64,000 nucleotides of DNA from Nemophila menziesii. Lineage: Eukaryota > Streptophyta > Magnoliopsida > Boraginales > Hydrophyllaceae. Below, piece by piece: positions 1-10,543 of this stretch; the stretch's first letter is position 1; the number at the start of each line of letters is the position of its first letter. The notes under the pieces are model-generated. The model made no database searches, was not told the origin of the DNA, and worked only from the letters and a program-made list of their open reading frames with translations. Where the stretch lies: assembly GCA_029959085.1 (NCBI GenBank), contig JARWIR010000061.1, positions 3,100,001 through 3,164,000 on the forward strand, in the 5' to 3' direction. A program made the translations under genes and the position numbers.

Positions 1-1736
1 GCCCCTTGGAGACATCCTTTTAGGTGAATAAATGACTTATTTGATAGACTTTTAGGCTTAATTAATCATATTGCACTTCCTCCCCTTGGAAATTAACTAT
101 ATGCAGAATCTGAGCTTTTGTGCGTAAATTTGACTATTTCTAATGCAAAGTTAATTGGTTCTTGAAATTCATGAAAGACCAATCCAAGGAGAAGAAGTGA
201 GAATAAAGTCTTAGTGTATTTTAGAGTGTTAGGAAGTGATTTTTAGTCGAGTTTCTATTTTTAGAGTACACTTTCCTATTTCGATTTCTTGATTTATTGA
301 TTTATTCTTTTTAAAGCATATGCGGTTTAATTATTTATTTAATGTAAAGCTTTAAAAGATAAATGGTAATTACTTAGATACCAAGTCAAGATGAAGATGA
401 AAGGAAAGAAGATTTACATGGAAATAAGAAGATTTAGGAAAGATTTATTCAAAGGAGGAAAAGATAAAGCTGCCTTTTGAAATCTGAAAATCCAGCCACG
501 TTTTAGAGATAAAATCATAATTAAATATTGGAATGGATTCTGGACGAGTGGTCTGCACCAATAGAAAGAGCTTTCCAAGACAAGCAGTTTCATGTATTGA
601 AACTTCTCAAACGGATAAGTATTGAAAAATATATGACCAAATCAAATCAGCAGCAAATCTTACCTTTCCTAGAATTTAGAGCTACGAATTTGAGAGTCTT
701 TGACTTGTCTTCCACTCCAAGAAAAATTCGACCTAGGTTCCTCCAACACCTATAAATACAACCCTTAACCTCCTACTTTCACACACTTCAGAGAATTACA
801 GAAGAGGCTTAAGGTTTTCAAGTCAGAGCACAAAGGAGAGAAGAAGCTAGAAGCTGGAGGAATCCTGTTCTTCCAACAATAGTCATTCAACCCTTTAGGT
901 TTTTATCTATCTTTTGTAATTGCAACATGAATTTCTTTTATTTTAATTTTGTTTTCCATTCTGTTATGAACTAATTTCTTTAGTACTTGACAATCGCTAT
1001 ATGGGTTGAATTTAATTCTGTTTAATTTATGTTTTCTGAATTTGGGATTTAATAGTTTAAATTAGATTAGGTATTTTGTGTTGACTATTATTTTGTTTTA
1101 ATTACTAATTTTGAAGTCATGAATCAAACTTAGCTCATAGTAATTAGGCTATTCCATATAGTGGCGTATGGATCACCTTGACGGGGGATTTAATTACAGA
1201 CTTAGATAATAGACGCATAGTATCCGTTATTGACCTTGACAGGCTTAACTAACCATGCAGCCAATGAGGTAAATTATTATTCATCTGAAAGTAGCTTATA
1301 TTCACCCTGACGGGGTTTGTAAAACCGTAGGATAGCTCCTAGGTCCACCCTGACGGGGTCTAGGAGATATTAGAGTCCCGACTAGCATAATAATACCCGT
1401 TTAGCCCTTAAACAGAAGCATGAATTAGATAGATTAGGTGAAACCCTTGCTAGGATCAAGTACTCTTTCTCATCTGAAGTTTCAAATCTCTTTTATTTGC
1501 TTTCTTTTAATTTCGTAATTTATTTTCTTGCATCTTAATTTATAAAACCAAACAAAAATCTTTACTTTATTCTCTGTTAAGCAATTATTCTTACTTTTCG
1601 ATTAATACCTGAGTTGTGCCTAATCCGTCCCTGCGAACGAATCGATTTATCGAATATTACTTGGACAACCGTACACTTGTGGTGATTGTGGTTCCTTTAC
1701 TTTCGCATTAATTTAATAACACACCAGGACCCACCA
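1..1736 (+). mobile_element. Family A LTR, missing about 29 bp at the window edge
   Basis: This LTR matches both LTRs of element A (16500-18272 and 22470-24241) along its length; base 1 aligns with about 16529. It ends in ACCCACCA at 1736. The sequence after it is the integrase of a different element, with no primer site or polypurine tract, so this is either a solo LTR or the 3' LTR of an A copy inserted in C1. The 5 bases after it, GAGAT (1737-1741), are the expected target duplication. Its R/U5 part carries the spaced TGACGGGG motifs seen in other A and B LTRs. Long open frames here have no support as genes. Confidence 0.9.
751..758 (+). promoter_or_regulatory. TATA box of family A LTR
   Basis: TATAAATA lies in the middle of the LTR at the same place as in the other A LTRs (17276 in the full element). 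It probably marks the U3/R boundary, with transcription starting about 30 bp downstream. Confidence 0.6.
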
Positions 1737-1741
1737 GAGAT

Positions 1742-2317
1742 CAAGTCTATTCTAGAGAAGACCATGAACAAAATGCGGAAAGACTGGTCATAAAACTAGA
1801 TGATGCTCTCTAGGCTTACAGAATAGCATTCAAAACACTAGTTGGGGCATTTTCCTATCGCATGGTCTATGGCAAAGGATGTCATCTTTCTATCGAGATT
1901 GAATCCCGTGCTTTTTGGGCTATTAAAGATCTAAATATAAACGCAGAGTTAGCGGGTAAGCAAAGGATGATGCCATTGAATGAGTTAGATGAATTCCGGT
2001 TTCATGCCTATGATAATTCGCGTCACTATAAGGAGAAAACAAAAGGATGGTATGATAATCAGATTCGTCCAAAGAAGTTAGAGAGAGGTCAAAAGGTACT
2101 ATTATATAACTCTAGATTCTCGAACTATCTGGGTAAGCTTAAGTCTCGTTGGGGAGGACCTTATATTGTTACAAAAGTCACACCTCATGAAGTAATCGAA
2201 ATTGAACATCCAATCGAGCAGAGGACATTCATGGTGAATGGTCATCGCTTGAAGATATACCATGATAGTGAGGACTTTGGACGAGAGGAGACGATCCATC
2301 TCGAAGAACACGTTTAA
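1742..2317 (+). pseudogene. Integrase C-terminal fragment of C1
   Basis: The frame encodes the last part of a gypsy integrase: the end of the catalytic core (KSILEKT, RKDWS, KLDDAL, MVYGKGCHL), the linker ([12 protein letters not shown]) and the C-terminal SH3-like module ([30 protein letters not shown]). It is colinear with the E integrase. Two in-frame stops fall in the core part near 1790 and 1813, and everything upstream is displaced by the A LTR. The uninterrupted part is 1862-2317. It cannot make an active integrase. Confidence 0.9.
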
Positions 2318-2328
2318 CCCGAGGCACG

Positions 2329-2344
2329 CGTCGAACTAAACGGC
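2329..2344 (+). other. Post-stop hairpin of C1
   Basis: Twelve bases after the integrase stop, CGTCG and CGGC flank the loop AACTAAA and can pair with one G-U wobble. It is followed by ATTAAACAGAAG. The same element sits at the end of the coding region in B (13359), D (40114), E (62854) and F (54607). Confidence 0.5.
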
Positions 2345-2420
2345 ATTAAACAGAAGTGCTCTTGGGAGAAACCCCTTGTTTTAATTTCTTTTCAGTTAGT
2401 TTTATGTTTTAGTGTATAAT

Positions 2421-3313
2421 CTTAAATTAGTTTATATTTTTGATGTGATTACAAGCTAATAGGAGAGAAAGGTAGTGTGTTATTATGTAGGAAACGGGTT
2501 TGGGGTAAAACAAGAAAAATTGGAAAAATCTAACCCTCTGCCCGGCTAACCGACCCATATGGTCGGTATACCGGTGAGAAGAAAACCGTCGTGACGGTGA
2601 GGGAATTAAGTACAATGCCGAGAGGTGAGTAACAAAACTGCTTCGGCATTCACGCAACACGGTATGGAAATATTTTTGACCGGCTAGCCGCCGAAATCAC
2701 TGGCTTACCGGTCCAGCAAAAACCGTTGTGAAGGTCAGGAAATCAGGTTCACGGCCGAGGGTAAGATTACAAAACCATGGTCGCAATTGACAACACATTT
2801 TCGATGACGTCAGCACAGGCTAGCCGCCGAAATCAGCGACATACAGGTCCGAGGCGGTTTGTTTAATCTTAAGTTAGTTTATGTTTTTTATGTTATTACA
2901 AGCTAATAGGAGAGAAAGGTAGTGTGTTATTGTGTAGGAAACGAGTTTGGGGTCAAACAAGAAAAATTGGAAAAATCTAACCCTCTGCCCGGCTAGCAGG
3001 CCCATATGGCTGGTATACCGGTGAGAAAAAAACCGTCGTGACGGTGAGGGAATTAAGTACAATGCCGAGGGGTGAGTAACAAAACTGTTTCGGCATTCAT
3101 GCAACACGGTATGGAAAAAAAAAATTATCGGCTAGCCGCCGAAATCACTGGCTTACCGGTCCAGCAAAAACCGTTGTGACGGTCATGAAATCAGGTTCAC
3201 GACCGAGGGTAAGATTACAAAACTGTGGTTGCAATTGACAACACAGTTTGGATGACGTCAGCACAGGTTAGCCTCCGAAATCAGCGGCATACCGGTCCGA
3301 GGCGGTTTGTGAA
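2421..3313 (+). repeat. 447-bp tandem duplication with palindrome-rich units
   Basis: Two direct copies, about 2421-2867 and 2868-3313, are offset by 447-448 bp; ACAAGCTAAT occurs at 2451 and 2898, and GAGGCGGTTT at 2851 and 3299. Each copy has a GGTTTGGGGT or GAGTTTGGGGT box, then GC-rich palindromic motifs such as GGTATACCGGT and CTTACCGGTCC with GACGGT spacers. This is the C1 version of the palindrome block found after pol in every family here. The matching minus-strand open frames are a by-product of the duplication. Confidence 0.85.
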
Positions 3314-3682
3314 GGAATTTTTCCCTAATCAACTTCATACCTTATAAGAGCTAAACCTAGTTACCCAAACACAAAATTTTCATACCCGAACCCTATAAAA
3401 ACACCTTGAAACTTGATTAAACCTTCACGGCTTCACATAAACACAACAACATCATAAAATATTTCCTCCATCTTCTATAAACACATCTTCTTCATCAAAT
3501 TCATGACACCACACCATAAAACATCAACAATCCTCAAGCTATCAACAATTTTTCCAAGAACTTTCAAGAAAACCTTCTTCTACCGCTGATAATCATTCAT
3601 CCAAGCAACAACCTCAAGCCACACCAATATTTCATAAATTTATTTTATACTTGGTGTAACTTGAGTTGTGGGTTAATCAGAG

Positions 3683-4154
3683 ATGACAAACAGAATGGAT
3701 GATATGAATTACAAGAGGAAGTCTTCAATCTTAGGGAAGAAAAATAATTTGCCCGGAGTTACAAAAGAAAAGGCCATTGGTTTTGATGAGCCTATGGAAA
3801 AGAAGTCAAATATAGAGGCAATATCACAAACACTACGAAGAAAACGCACAACAAGAATAAGTATACGTTCAAAGCCTAGAGCAAAGACACCAATCCAAGA
3901 TCAAGGTTCGTCTTCAAATTTTAATGAGAATTCAGAAAGTATATCCACATCACCAGCATGGGTAGTTAGATTGATGGAAGAGATCGATAGTTTAAAAAGA
4001 GATTTCTACACCTGATGGAATGAAATCTTGAGGATAGATCATGTGATAAACGAAGTAACAGAAGACTTGGATATGGATGATGACCATCTTTCAGAAGAGG
4101 AATTGCAAGAGATGCTTTATGGCCAGGTACCACGTTTTAATTCTTCTTCTTAAT
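3683..4154 (+). pseudogene. ORF3 remnant of C1
   Basis: An ATG follows a degenerate GAGTTGTGGGTT box at the place where ORF3 starts in the other elements. The open part (3683-4015, 110 residues) is basic and Lys/Arg-rich (LRRKRTTRISIRSKPRAK) and ends with a short helical stretch (WVVRLMEEIDSLKRDF). After the stop, the frame continues as an acidic tail (DMDDDHLSEEELQEML). The middle domain of the F copy (ORF3 on the minus strand near 52600-53250) is missing, so this looks like an internally deleted third ORF. 3314-3682 holds only its AT-rich leader. Confidence 0.45.
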
Positions 4155-4212
4155 TGCTTGTATGCATTAGTTTATTTTAGTTTAAATTTTATTGCTTTAT
4201 TGATTTTTTTTC

Positions 4213-4232
4213 GAGTCGTGGGGACACGGCTC
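4213..4232 (+). other. GGGA-loop hairpin, C1 copy
   Basis: GAGTCGTG, GGGA, CACGGCTC forms an 8-bp stem, with a G-U wobble where other copies have a Watson-Crick pair. It is followed by ATTTTTGAGTTGGGGGTG. The same hairpin occurs in B, A, D and F. Confidence 0.7.
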
Positions 4233-5303
4233 ATTTTTGAGTTGGGGGTGGGGATTCGTTGTCCTCATCTTCCTTATTGTTTTTGCATAAAAATAAAAAA
4301 TAAAAATTAGGGATAGAATTGGTATAGGATATGATGATTGTAACTATTGAGCATGTTTCGATTAATTCAGTGATAGAAAGTAGTATGTTGTTGAATGGTG
4401 TCACAAATATGTTTAGTATGCATGTATGAAAACAAGAAGTAAAAGATAAGGAATATTAATAAGCAATGCGTATGAAGTGTCAAGTTGGAACTTAGGGAGA
4501 GTTAGTAGGTGTGTAGAGTGTGTGGTTTGAAATTAGTTGAAAACCCGCTTGTCTATGAACTAAGTGAAAAAGTAACAAAATTCGTTAGTTAGAAAAGTGA
4601 ATAAGGCAGTTCTTTCATATTGAAGCCACTTGATTCCTTTTAGCTTTCTCACCCTTTTATTTGATTATTGTTATTATCCGTCTTATCCCCTCCAATGATT
4701 TCTAAAGACTTTTATTTAACCACATTACAAGTCATAGACCTTAGTTTATAGGACTTATCCATATGACCAGGATCTTAAAACCTGAGACGAGTTGTTTTAG
4801 AGCTTGAGTTTGGGGTGGTGGGTTTCATCATTAGGAAACATTGGGATTGGGAACCTGTAATTATGATATTATTGATGATGAGTTTATTATTGTAACCCTT
4901 TGTCGGGGTAAAAGTAGATAAAAAAAGTTATGAAAAGAAAAAAATATATGAGAAAAAGAAGCATGATATCACACATTAAAAATAGAGTCATAGCTAGCTA
5001 TCAAAAGAAAAAAAAAGAATATATGAAAAAGATTGATCATATTAGGACTTATGATCAACCTATAGACATTAACAGGATTTGAGTTAAGGACCTCTCCTTC
5101 TGGCATTGTGAAGTTAATATGGACTTGAATTTATGGAATGTTGATTATGTATATATTAAGCATATGTGTGCATTATTTATTTAGCATTACTACATGAGAC
5201 TTTTTAGATATTTTTCTCTAGGATCATTTAAGTTTTTCTATTCTCCTTCTTCATCTTCTTCTTCTATATCTATTAGATGACTACCCTACTGTTCTTATCT
5301 TTA
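4233..5303 (+). other. Conserved 3' UTR of C1
   Basis: No gene is seen. The stretch shares ordered blocks with B, A, D and F: a box near 'gaacccac(c/t)t', 'ttatccgtctta', 'catatgacc', GAGTTTGGGGT at 4806-4816, 'gtaaccctttg(c/t)cgggg', and an A-rich tract. Confidence 0.6.
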
Positions 5304-5339
5304 TTGTATCGGGACGATAAAACTTTGAGTTGGGGGTCT
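5304..5339 (+). promoter_or_regulatory. PPT hairpin and polypurine tract of C1
   Basis: TATCG, GGA, CGATA forms a short hairpin at 5307-5319, followed directly by TTTGAGTTGGGGGTCT, which abuts the LTR start TGATATATCC at 5340. The polypurine tract would prime plus-strand DNA synthesis. Confidence 0.7.
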
Positions 5340-6871
5340 TGATATATCCCTATTTGTGATATAATAATCTTGGTTGGAGACAACATTTTAGGTTTATTTA
5401 GTTAATTAACTACATATTTTTATTCATATTTCGATATTTTCTTATTTTTTGTCTTGATTTGATGATTTATTATTTTAGAGCATATTCGGTTTAATTTGTT
5501 TGTTTAGTGTGAATCTTTAAAGATATATGAAAATTAATTAGATGCCAAATCAATTCTAAGAGATAAATGAAAGAAGATCGGGATGGAAATTGAAGATAAA
5601 AGAAAGTAGAAATAAAATAGAAAAGGAAAGTTGTCAAGTAAATCTGACATTCTGTAGCCACGTCCATTAAAGTGAAGATAACTTAAAATAGTCTATGAAT
5701 TTGGAGGATCAATATGAAGAAAAAGTGTAGATCCTTTTTACACGGTCGTATCGATATAAAGTAGGAGAAAATCAGAGCAATAATGAATGAGATACGGCCA
5801 AAACAAGACAACAGCAGTTTATCCCTTCTCCTATATCTTAGGAAACGAATTTGAGTTGGACTTTAACTCAAATTACTTGCCTTATACTCCAAGATTTTGA
5901 CCTAAGGTTTGGTAAATACACCCTCTTATAATTAGAAACACATTCTTGGTCAGCCTTAAACCAAGAGAAAACTTACAACAAGAGAAAAGAAGACTGGAAG
6001 GAGTTGGACAACAAATTGTGCCTTCCCAGTCCTTCAGATTTGTAATTGTTTTCTTTTCTTTCTCTAGTATGAACCAATTCTATTTTAGATTGAGATTATC
6101 ATATGTTTATGAACCCTATACTTGTTCTACATCTATTTTAATTTGGGATGTTTGCATTTAAATTGGTATTAGTTTTTTATTCTCTGATTTATATATTTTG
6201 ATTTATTGTCTGTAGTTCTTGCTACCGCACGAGTATAGGATTACCTTAATAGTAGTTAGATGGTTACCCAAGAGGGGTGTCTAATTATTGAAATACCACA
6301 AACGTCTAGTGTGTTGTAGTGATCCGGAAGGGTTTGCCTAACTAGATAGTCATTAGGGTTTGAGATTTAATCACCGATCATTATGCAGGGTCCCCTTACC
6401 CAAGTCCCCTGGTAATTGTTAAGTCGGCACTTAAGTGCACCCGGAAGGGAGTTAGGAGGAATATAGAATCATGGCTACTGCATATCACACAATTCTCCCT
6501 TATATTATTAGAATAAACAAGGCTAGTGTAGATTACTTGCTAAATCTTGAGCTAAACTCTCATACTATCTGTTTCTCTTTATTTATTTTCTATTTCTACT
6601 TTATTTAGTTAATTATTCTTATTCAAAAACCCAACAAATATTTCATTAGTCTTTTATTTTCAGCGTAATATTCATCTAGCTTTGTTATTTGCATTATTAT
6701 TGCATAAGTTCTCTCTAACTTTCGTAGTCTCTAAGAAACGAATCTTACTTATTATAAAAACTTGCGTACGACCTGTGATACTTGTAGTGATTTTCTCGTG
6801 GTAGTTAAGGGTGTGTGTCCTTTATTATTATCTTATTTATCTGTTTATTTATCACATCTTTGCCCCCACCA
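5340..6871 (+). mobile_element. 3' LTR of C1
   Basis: It begins TGATATATCC right after the polypurine tract and ends TTGCCCCCACCA, where copia coding sequence begins. It is about 1532 bp long and related to the D LTRs (shared TAGTATGAA, ATTACTTGCTAA and other blocks) and to C2. A possible TATA region lies near 5907-5930. Open frames inside are not supported as genes. Confidence 0.85.
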
Positions 6872-7568
6872 CCTATGCATCAGAAGTTGGTAGTCTAATG
6901 TATACTCGAGTTTGTACACTTGTGCATATTGCGTACGTTGTTGGCATGTTAGGCAGATATCTCAGCAACCCCGGTATGGAACATTGCAAAGGAGCCAAGC
7001 GGGTAATGAGATACTTGAAGAGAACAAATGACTTTATGCTCACATATAAGAAATCAGATCAGTTGGAGATTATTGGGTATTCAGACTCCAATTTTGCGCG
7101 ATGCCAAGATAGTAAAAAATCTACACCAGGCTATATATATATATATATATATCTTAGCTGGAAGTGCAATATCGTGGAAGAGTGCCAAACAAACACTTGT
7201 AGCTTCTTCCACTATGGCAGCAGAATTTATAGCATGTTATGAGGCATCTAATCAAGGAATAAGGCTTCAAAAAAATTTTCACTAGTCTACGCATTTTAGA
7301 AAATGTAGGAAGACCACTAAAGTTATATTGTGACAATAAATCTGCAGTGCTATATTCAAAGAACAATGGGAGCTCATCTAAGTCAAAACATATTGACATA
7401 AAGTTCCTTGATGTGAAAGAACGGGTACAGAATGGAGAAATATATATAGAGCACACTGGAACAAACTCTATGATTCCGGATCCGCTTACTATAGGATTAC
7501 CACCCAAAGTCTTTCATGAGTATACCGCTCATATGGGTGTTATATTACATGAAGATGTGATGTTTTAG
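6872..7568 (+). pseudogene. Ty1/copia reverse transcriptase end and RNase H
   Basis: Typical copia motifs are present in order: SLMY, VGMLGRYLSNPGMEH, AAKRVMRYLK-like, GYSDSNFA, SAISWKSAKQTLVASSTMAAEF, YCDNKSAVLYSKNN, SSKSKHIDIKF and LPPKVFHEY. The reading frame changes at a TA microsatellite (7132-7152) and again near 7285-7345, so it is broken. The N-terminal part of the element is cut off by C1. The usual DSDFAG motif reads DSNFAR, so the RNase H acidic residue is also altered. Confidence 0.93.
7132..7152 (+). repeat. (TA)n microsatellite inside copia RNase H
   Basis: A 21-base TA run replaces the codons after the STSGYI-like motif (here STPGYI) and shifts the frame. Confidence 0.9.
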
Positions 7569-7937
7569 TGGGAGTTTAAGTTTTTATTTCTCTATGTTTT
7601 TAATTTAGAAACATTATGTATTTGGATATTTTATGTAGAAGTAAAGCATTTAGTTCTTTTATACTCTGCCAGTTCGGTTAAAGTTAGACCAGTTGGAAAT
7701 AAGCATATGTTTAGACCATATTACATGTAATTTCTATGCTACACATCCATGATTGGTCTTTGTCGGGTTATTTTATTGGTATATGTGATTATCAATGTGA
7801 TGAAAGTCCTTTTAGTTCTGTATCGTTATAGTTGATGGACGAGATTTTTTGGTATAACTCTATATGTGATAACATTTTGGAGCGCTCATAAGGTTGTACA
7901 AATTCATAAAGTAACACACGTGGCCCAAGTGGGAGAT

Positions 7938-8545
7938 TGTTGGAAATATCTAATAATTATGGGCTTACATATGTAAATATTAAATGTGTAGTATTATCGT
8001 AAAAGTTTAATCCAATTGATTATGGTCTAATAAAGCTTATAACTAGATTAGGGGAATAAAAGTGTCATGGAATTAAAGTGTAGATACTATTATGTTATTT
8101 CTAGTTTAATGAGGGGTCAAACTAGAAATAATAGAAGTTATTAACTATTAACTGTTAATAACTGCTTATTCTTAACTGAACACATATTCAAAATTATAAG
8201 AAAGGGGTTATGGTCCCCAGATCATACGCTCTACTACTTCTCTCATCCCCATCTAAAGAGAAAACTAAAAACACAAAAGGTGTAGATCTTGAAGATTCAT
8301 TACCCACTCCAACAAATCAATCAAAGTAATCATGGTTTGGGTACGCTTCTGCTTATCTCCTCTTTTATTCTTAATATTATTTAGTATGGATTATTTAGTA
8401 TATTTATGGGTTTTGATTAAACACCAAATCCTTACATTTGATACCAAGATCACTGGATTCGGAGTTGTAACGAAAAAATTATGAATTTTACAAAGTCAAT
8501 GGGCCAACTAGTCCCTAATCATAATTACACCTAGGAATCACAGCG
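7938..8545 (+). mobile_element. Copia 3' UTR end and 3' LTR (right end uncertain)
   Basis: 7569-7937 is the noncoding 3' region of the copia element. It ends in a purine-rich AAGTGGGAGA tract, and an LTR begins TGTTGGAAATATC at 7938. The right end is not sharp: 8437-8545 could be LTR or other sequence, and C-type LTR sequence is recognisable from about 8551. Since C2 resumes immediately after, the simplest reading is that this copia element inserted into the C2 LTR. Confidence 0.6.
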
Positions 8546-8550
8546 AGCAA

Positions 8551-8847
8551 GTAAGATGAAGAGAAGAAGGAGTTGGAAGTTGGTTATGCCATTCCAACCC
8601 ATCCAGTTATCAGTTTTCAATAATTAGTATAGTATTCTTACTCTATTTTATCTTTTCAACATGAATATGATATTATCTATTGTGAGTTTTAATTTCCTTA
8701 GTATGAACTAATTCTATTTAGCTTGTGAATACATATGGGTATGAACCCTAGACTTGTTTTATGTTTTATTGAATTTGGGATTTATATTTAAATGAATTGT
8801 TCATATAGCTCTATATTATGTGTTTTGATTTAATGTTTGTGGTTCTT
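8551..8847 (+). mobile_element. C2 LTR, left piece
   Basis: This is a C/D-type LTR fragment (AAGGAGTTGG, TAGTATGAACTAATTC, TATGGGTATGAACCCTAG) colinear with C1 LTR positions of about 5980-6215. The first part of the LTR is absent, probably outside the window to the left. The last five bases, TTCTT (8843-8847), are the left target copy of element B. Confidence 0.75.
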
Positions 8848-10407
8848 TGGTGTCTCCCTAATTGTTCTTATTTTCGACCCTTGGGAGACATCATTTTTTA
8901 TGTTTATTTACTTAATTTGATAGACTTTTGGGCTAAATGCAATAATATGATTTTCCTCTTTTATTTCTAGCCTTTTTAATTTATTAAGCCTTTGCGCGTA
9001 ATATTGGTATTTTTAGTGTAAAGTTTACAGGTTTTAGATGTTAGCTAGAAGAGGAATCCAAGGAGAAAGTCAAAAGATCGTGATATAGAGTCAAGACTTT
9101 AAGATAAATCCCGTAGATATTAACTTTAGAGCTGAAAATCTGTTTTCCAGGCCATAGATTGCTGATTTCGTGGTGCTTAAGCGATGATTTAGCCGCTGAC
9201 CTTTGAAGAGAAAACATTCCTTATCGAGTTACGGAACTTTAGCAACTGGAATAAGGTCAATCGGAGTCATAACGAAGCGGAAAAAGCCGTTTTAGTGAAG
9301 GTGTATCAGCAGTTACGGGATTTTGGGCTTAGAATTTGGGTTTGGACATTTAATTAGTGTTTTATTATTAGGTCCAAGCCCTAATCCATTTTTACACTTA
9401 TAAAAGGAGCCTTTGACTTCTATTTTTCATACAATTCACATTCCACAAGATTAAACATCAGAAAGAAGCAACAGAAGGAAGAAAGAAGAAGCTGCAAGAA
9501 CTGGAGAGGGTCTATATCTCCGTTCTCAGTCATTCCAACTCCGGAAATTAGGTTTCTTTCAATTTTAATTTTGTAATCAAATATGAATTCCATTTCAATT
9601 AATTTAGTTTTTCTTTTTAGTATGAGCTAAACATTCAATAGTGCTTGAGAACAATTAATGGGTGAATCCCAATCTTATTGAATTACGAATGTTGAATTTG
9701 GGTTTCTGTTAAATTAAATTAGATTGGGGCTTTTACTCTTTTCGCTAAATTAAAGAATATTTACTGTTTTTAGCGTCATGAACTAGGAACAGGTGTTAGT
9801 ATTTAGGCTATTCCAATTAATGGCAATTGGATCATCCTGACGGAGTGTTTAAATACAGAACCATTTATTCAATGTAGGATAGAAGCTATTGATTCTGACG
9901 AACTTAGCTAATTCTAGTGCCAATGAGGTAATAAAACTTAAACATCCAAAAGTGGATCATATTTACCCTGGCGGGACTAGTGACACTCTAGGATCGCCTT
10001 ATAGTCCACCCTGACGGGGGTATAGGGAATTTAGAATCCCGACCATTGTAATTGACCAATTTAGCCCTTAAACAACATAAGTTAGGAAATAGGATTGGGA
10101 GGATCCTTGCGTTCTCAAGTGCTACTTCTCATACTGCGTTTTACATCATTTTACTTGCGTCTTAGCTTTTAATTGCATTTTCCATTTAATCTTTTATTAC
10201 TTAGCTTTAATACAAAAACCAAACAAACATATTTTCTTTACTTGTTTTCATAATTGCAACAGTCATTATTTGTTAAACATTGTAGTCAACCATCCCGTCC
10301 TTGGAACGAATCTGTTTTATCAATTATACTACTTGGGACAACCGTACACTTGCGGTTGTGGTTCGATTATTTATTGCATTTATTTTAGAACACACAAAGG
10401 ACCACCA
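8848..10407 (+). mobile_element. 5' LTR of B
   Basis: It is 1560 bp, runs TG...CA, and matches the split 3' LTR (16259-16499 plus 24247-25567) almost base for base, as well as the E and F LTRs more distantly. It carries a TATA box at 9399 and TGACGG motifs at about 9838, 9897, 9964 and 10009. A U5 hairpin at 10338-10359 consists of ACAACCG, loop TACACTTG, CGGTTGT. Confidence 0.93.
9399..9406 (+). promoter_or_regulatory. TATA box of B LTR
   Basis: TATAAAAG lies about one third into the LTR and is followed by GAGCCTTTGAC. The same element is in E (56184) and F (minus strand, 50211-50204). Confidence 0.65.
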
Positions 10408-10413
10408 AGTTTT

Positions 10414-10431
10414 TGGCGCCGCTGCTGGGGA
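10414..10431 (+). promoter_or_regulatory. Primer binding site of B
   Basis: TGGCGCCGCTGCTGGGGA, six bases after the LTR, resembles the tRNA-Asp-type primer site typical of Athila elements. It has one C-to-T change relative to the A and D copies. Confidence 0.85.
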
Positions 10432-10543
10432 CGGTAGCGTGTGACCACGGTGTTTATCCTTTAGTGATAGTTGCATTTATTTTATTTTATCAGTTTTACG
10501 CTTTTTGTTTGTTCATTTCTTTTCAGGTTCTTAGGTTTGGTGT

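Larger units (their letters stand above)
1737..6871 (+). mobile_element. Element C1: 3' part of an Athila-like gypsy retrotransposon
   Basis: The order is integrase tail, post-stop hairpin, palindrome block, ORF3 remnant, conserved 3' UTR, polypurine tract and 3' LTR. The 5' part lies beyond the A LTR outside the window. The right end abuts copia coding sequence at 6872, so C1 inserted into a copia element; CCTAT (6872-6876) would be its right target copy. C1 belongs to the same LTR superfamily as D but is clearly divergent from it. Confidence 0.85.

Noticed and set aside
528..755. 75-codon frame in the edge LTR
   Set aside because: It lies in U3 and ends at the TATA box; it is not open in the other A LTRs.
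2427..3107. Two similar 77-codon minus-strand frames
   Set aside because: They are similar only because of the 447-bp tandem duplication; no start context or homology.
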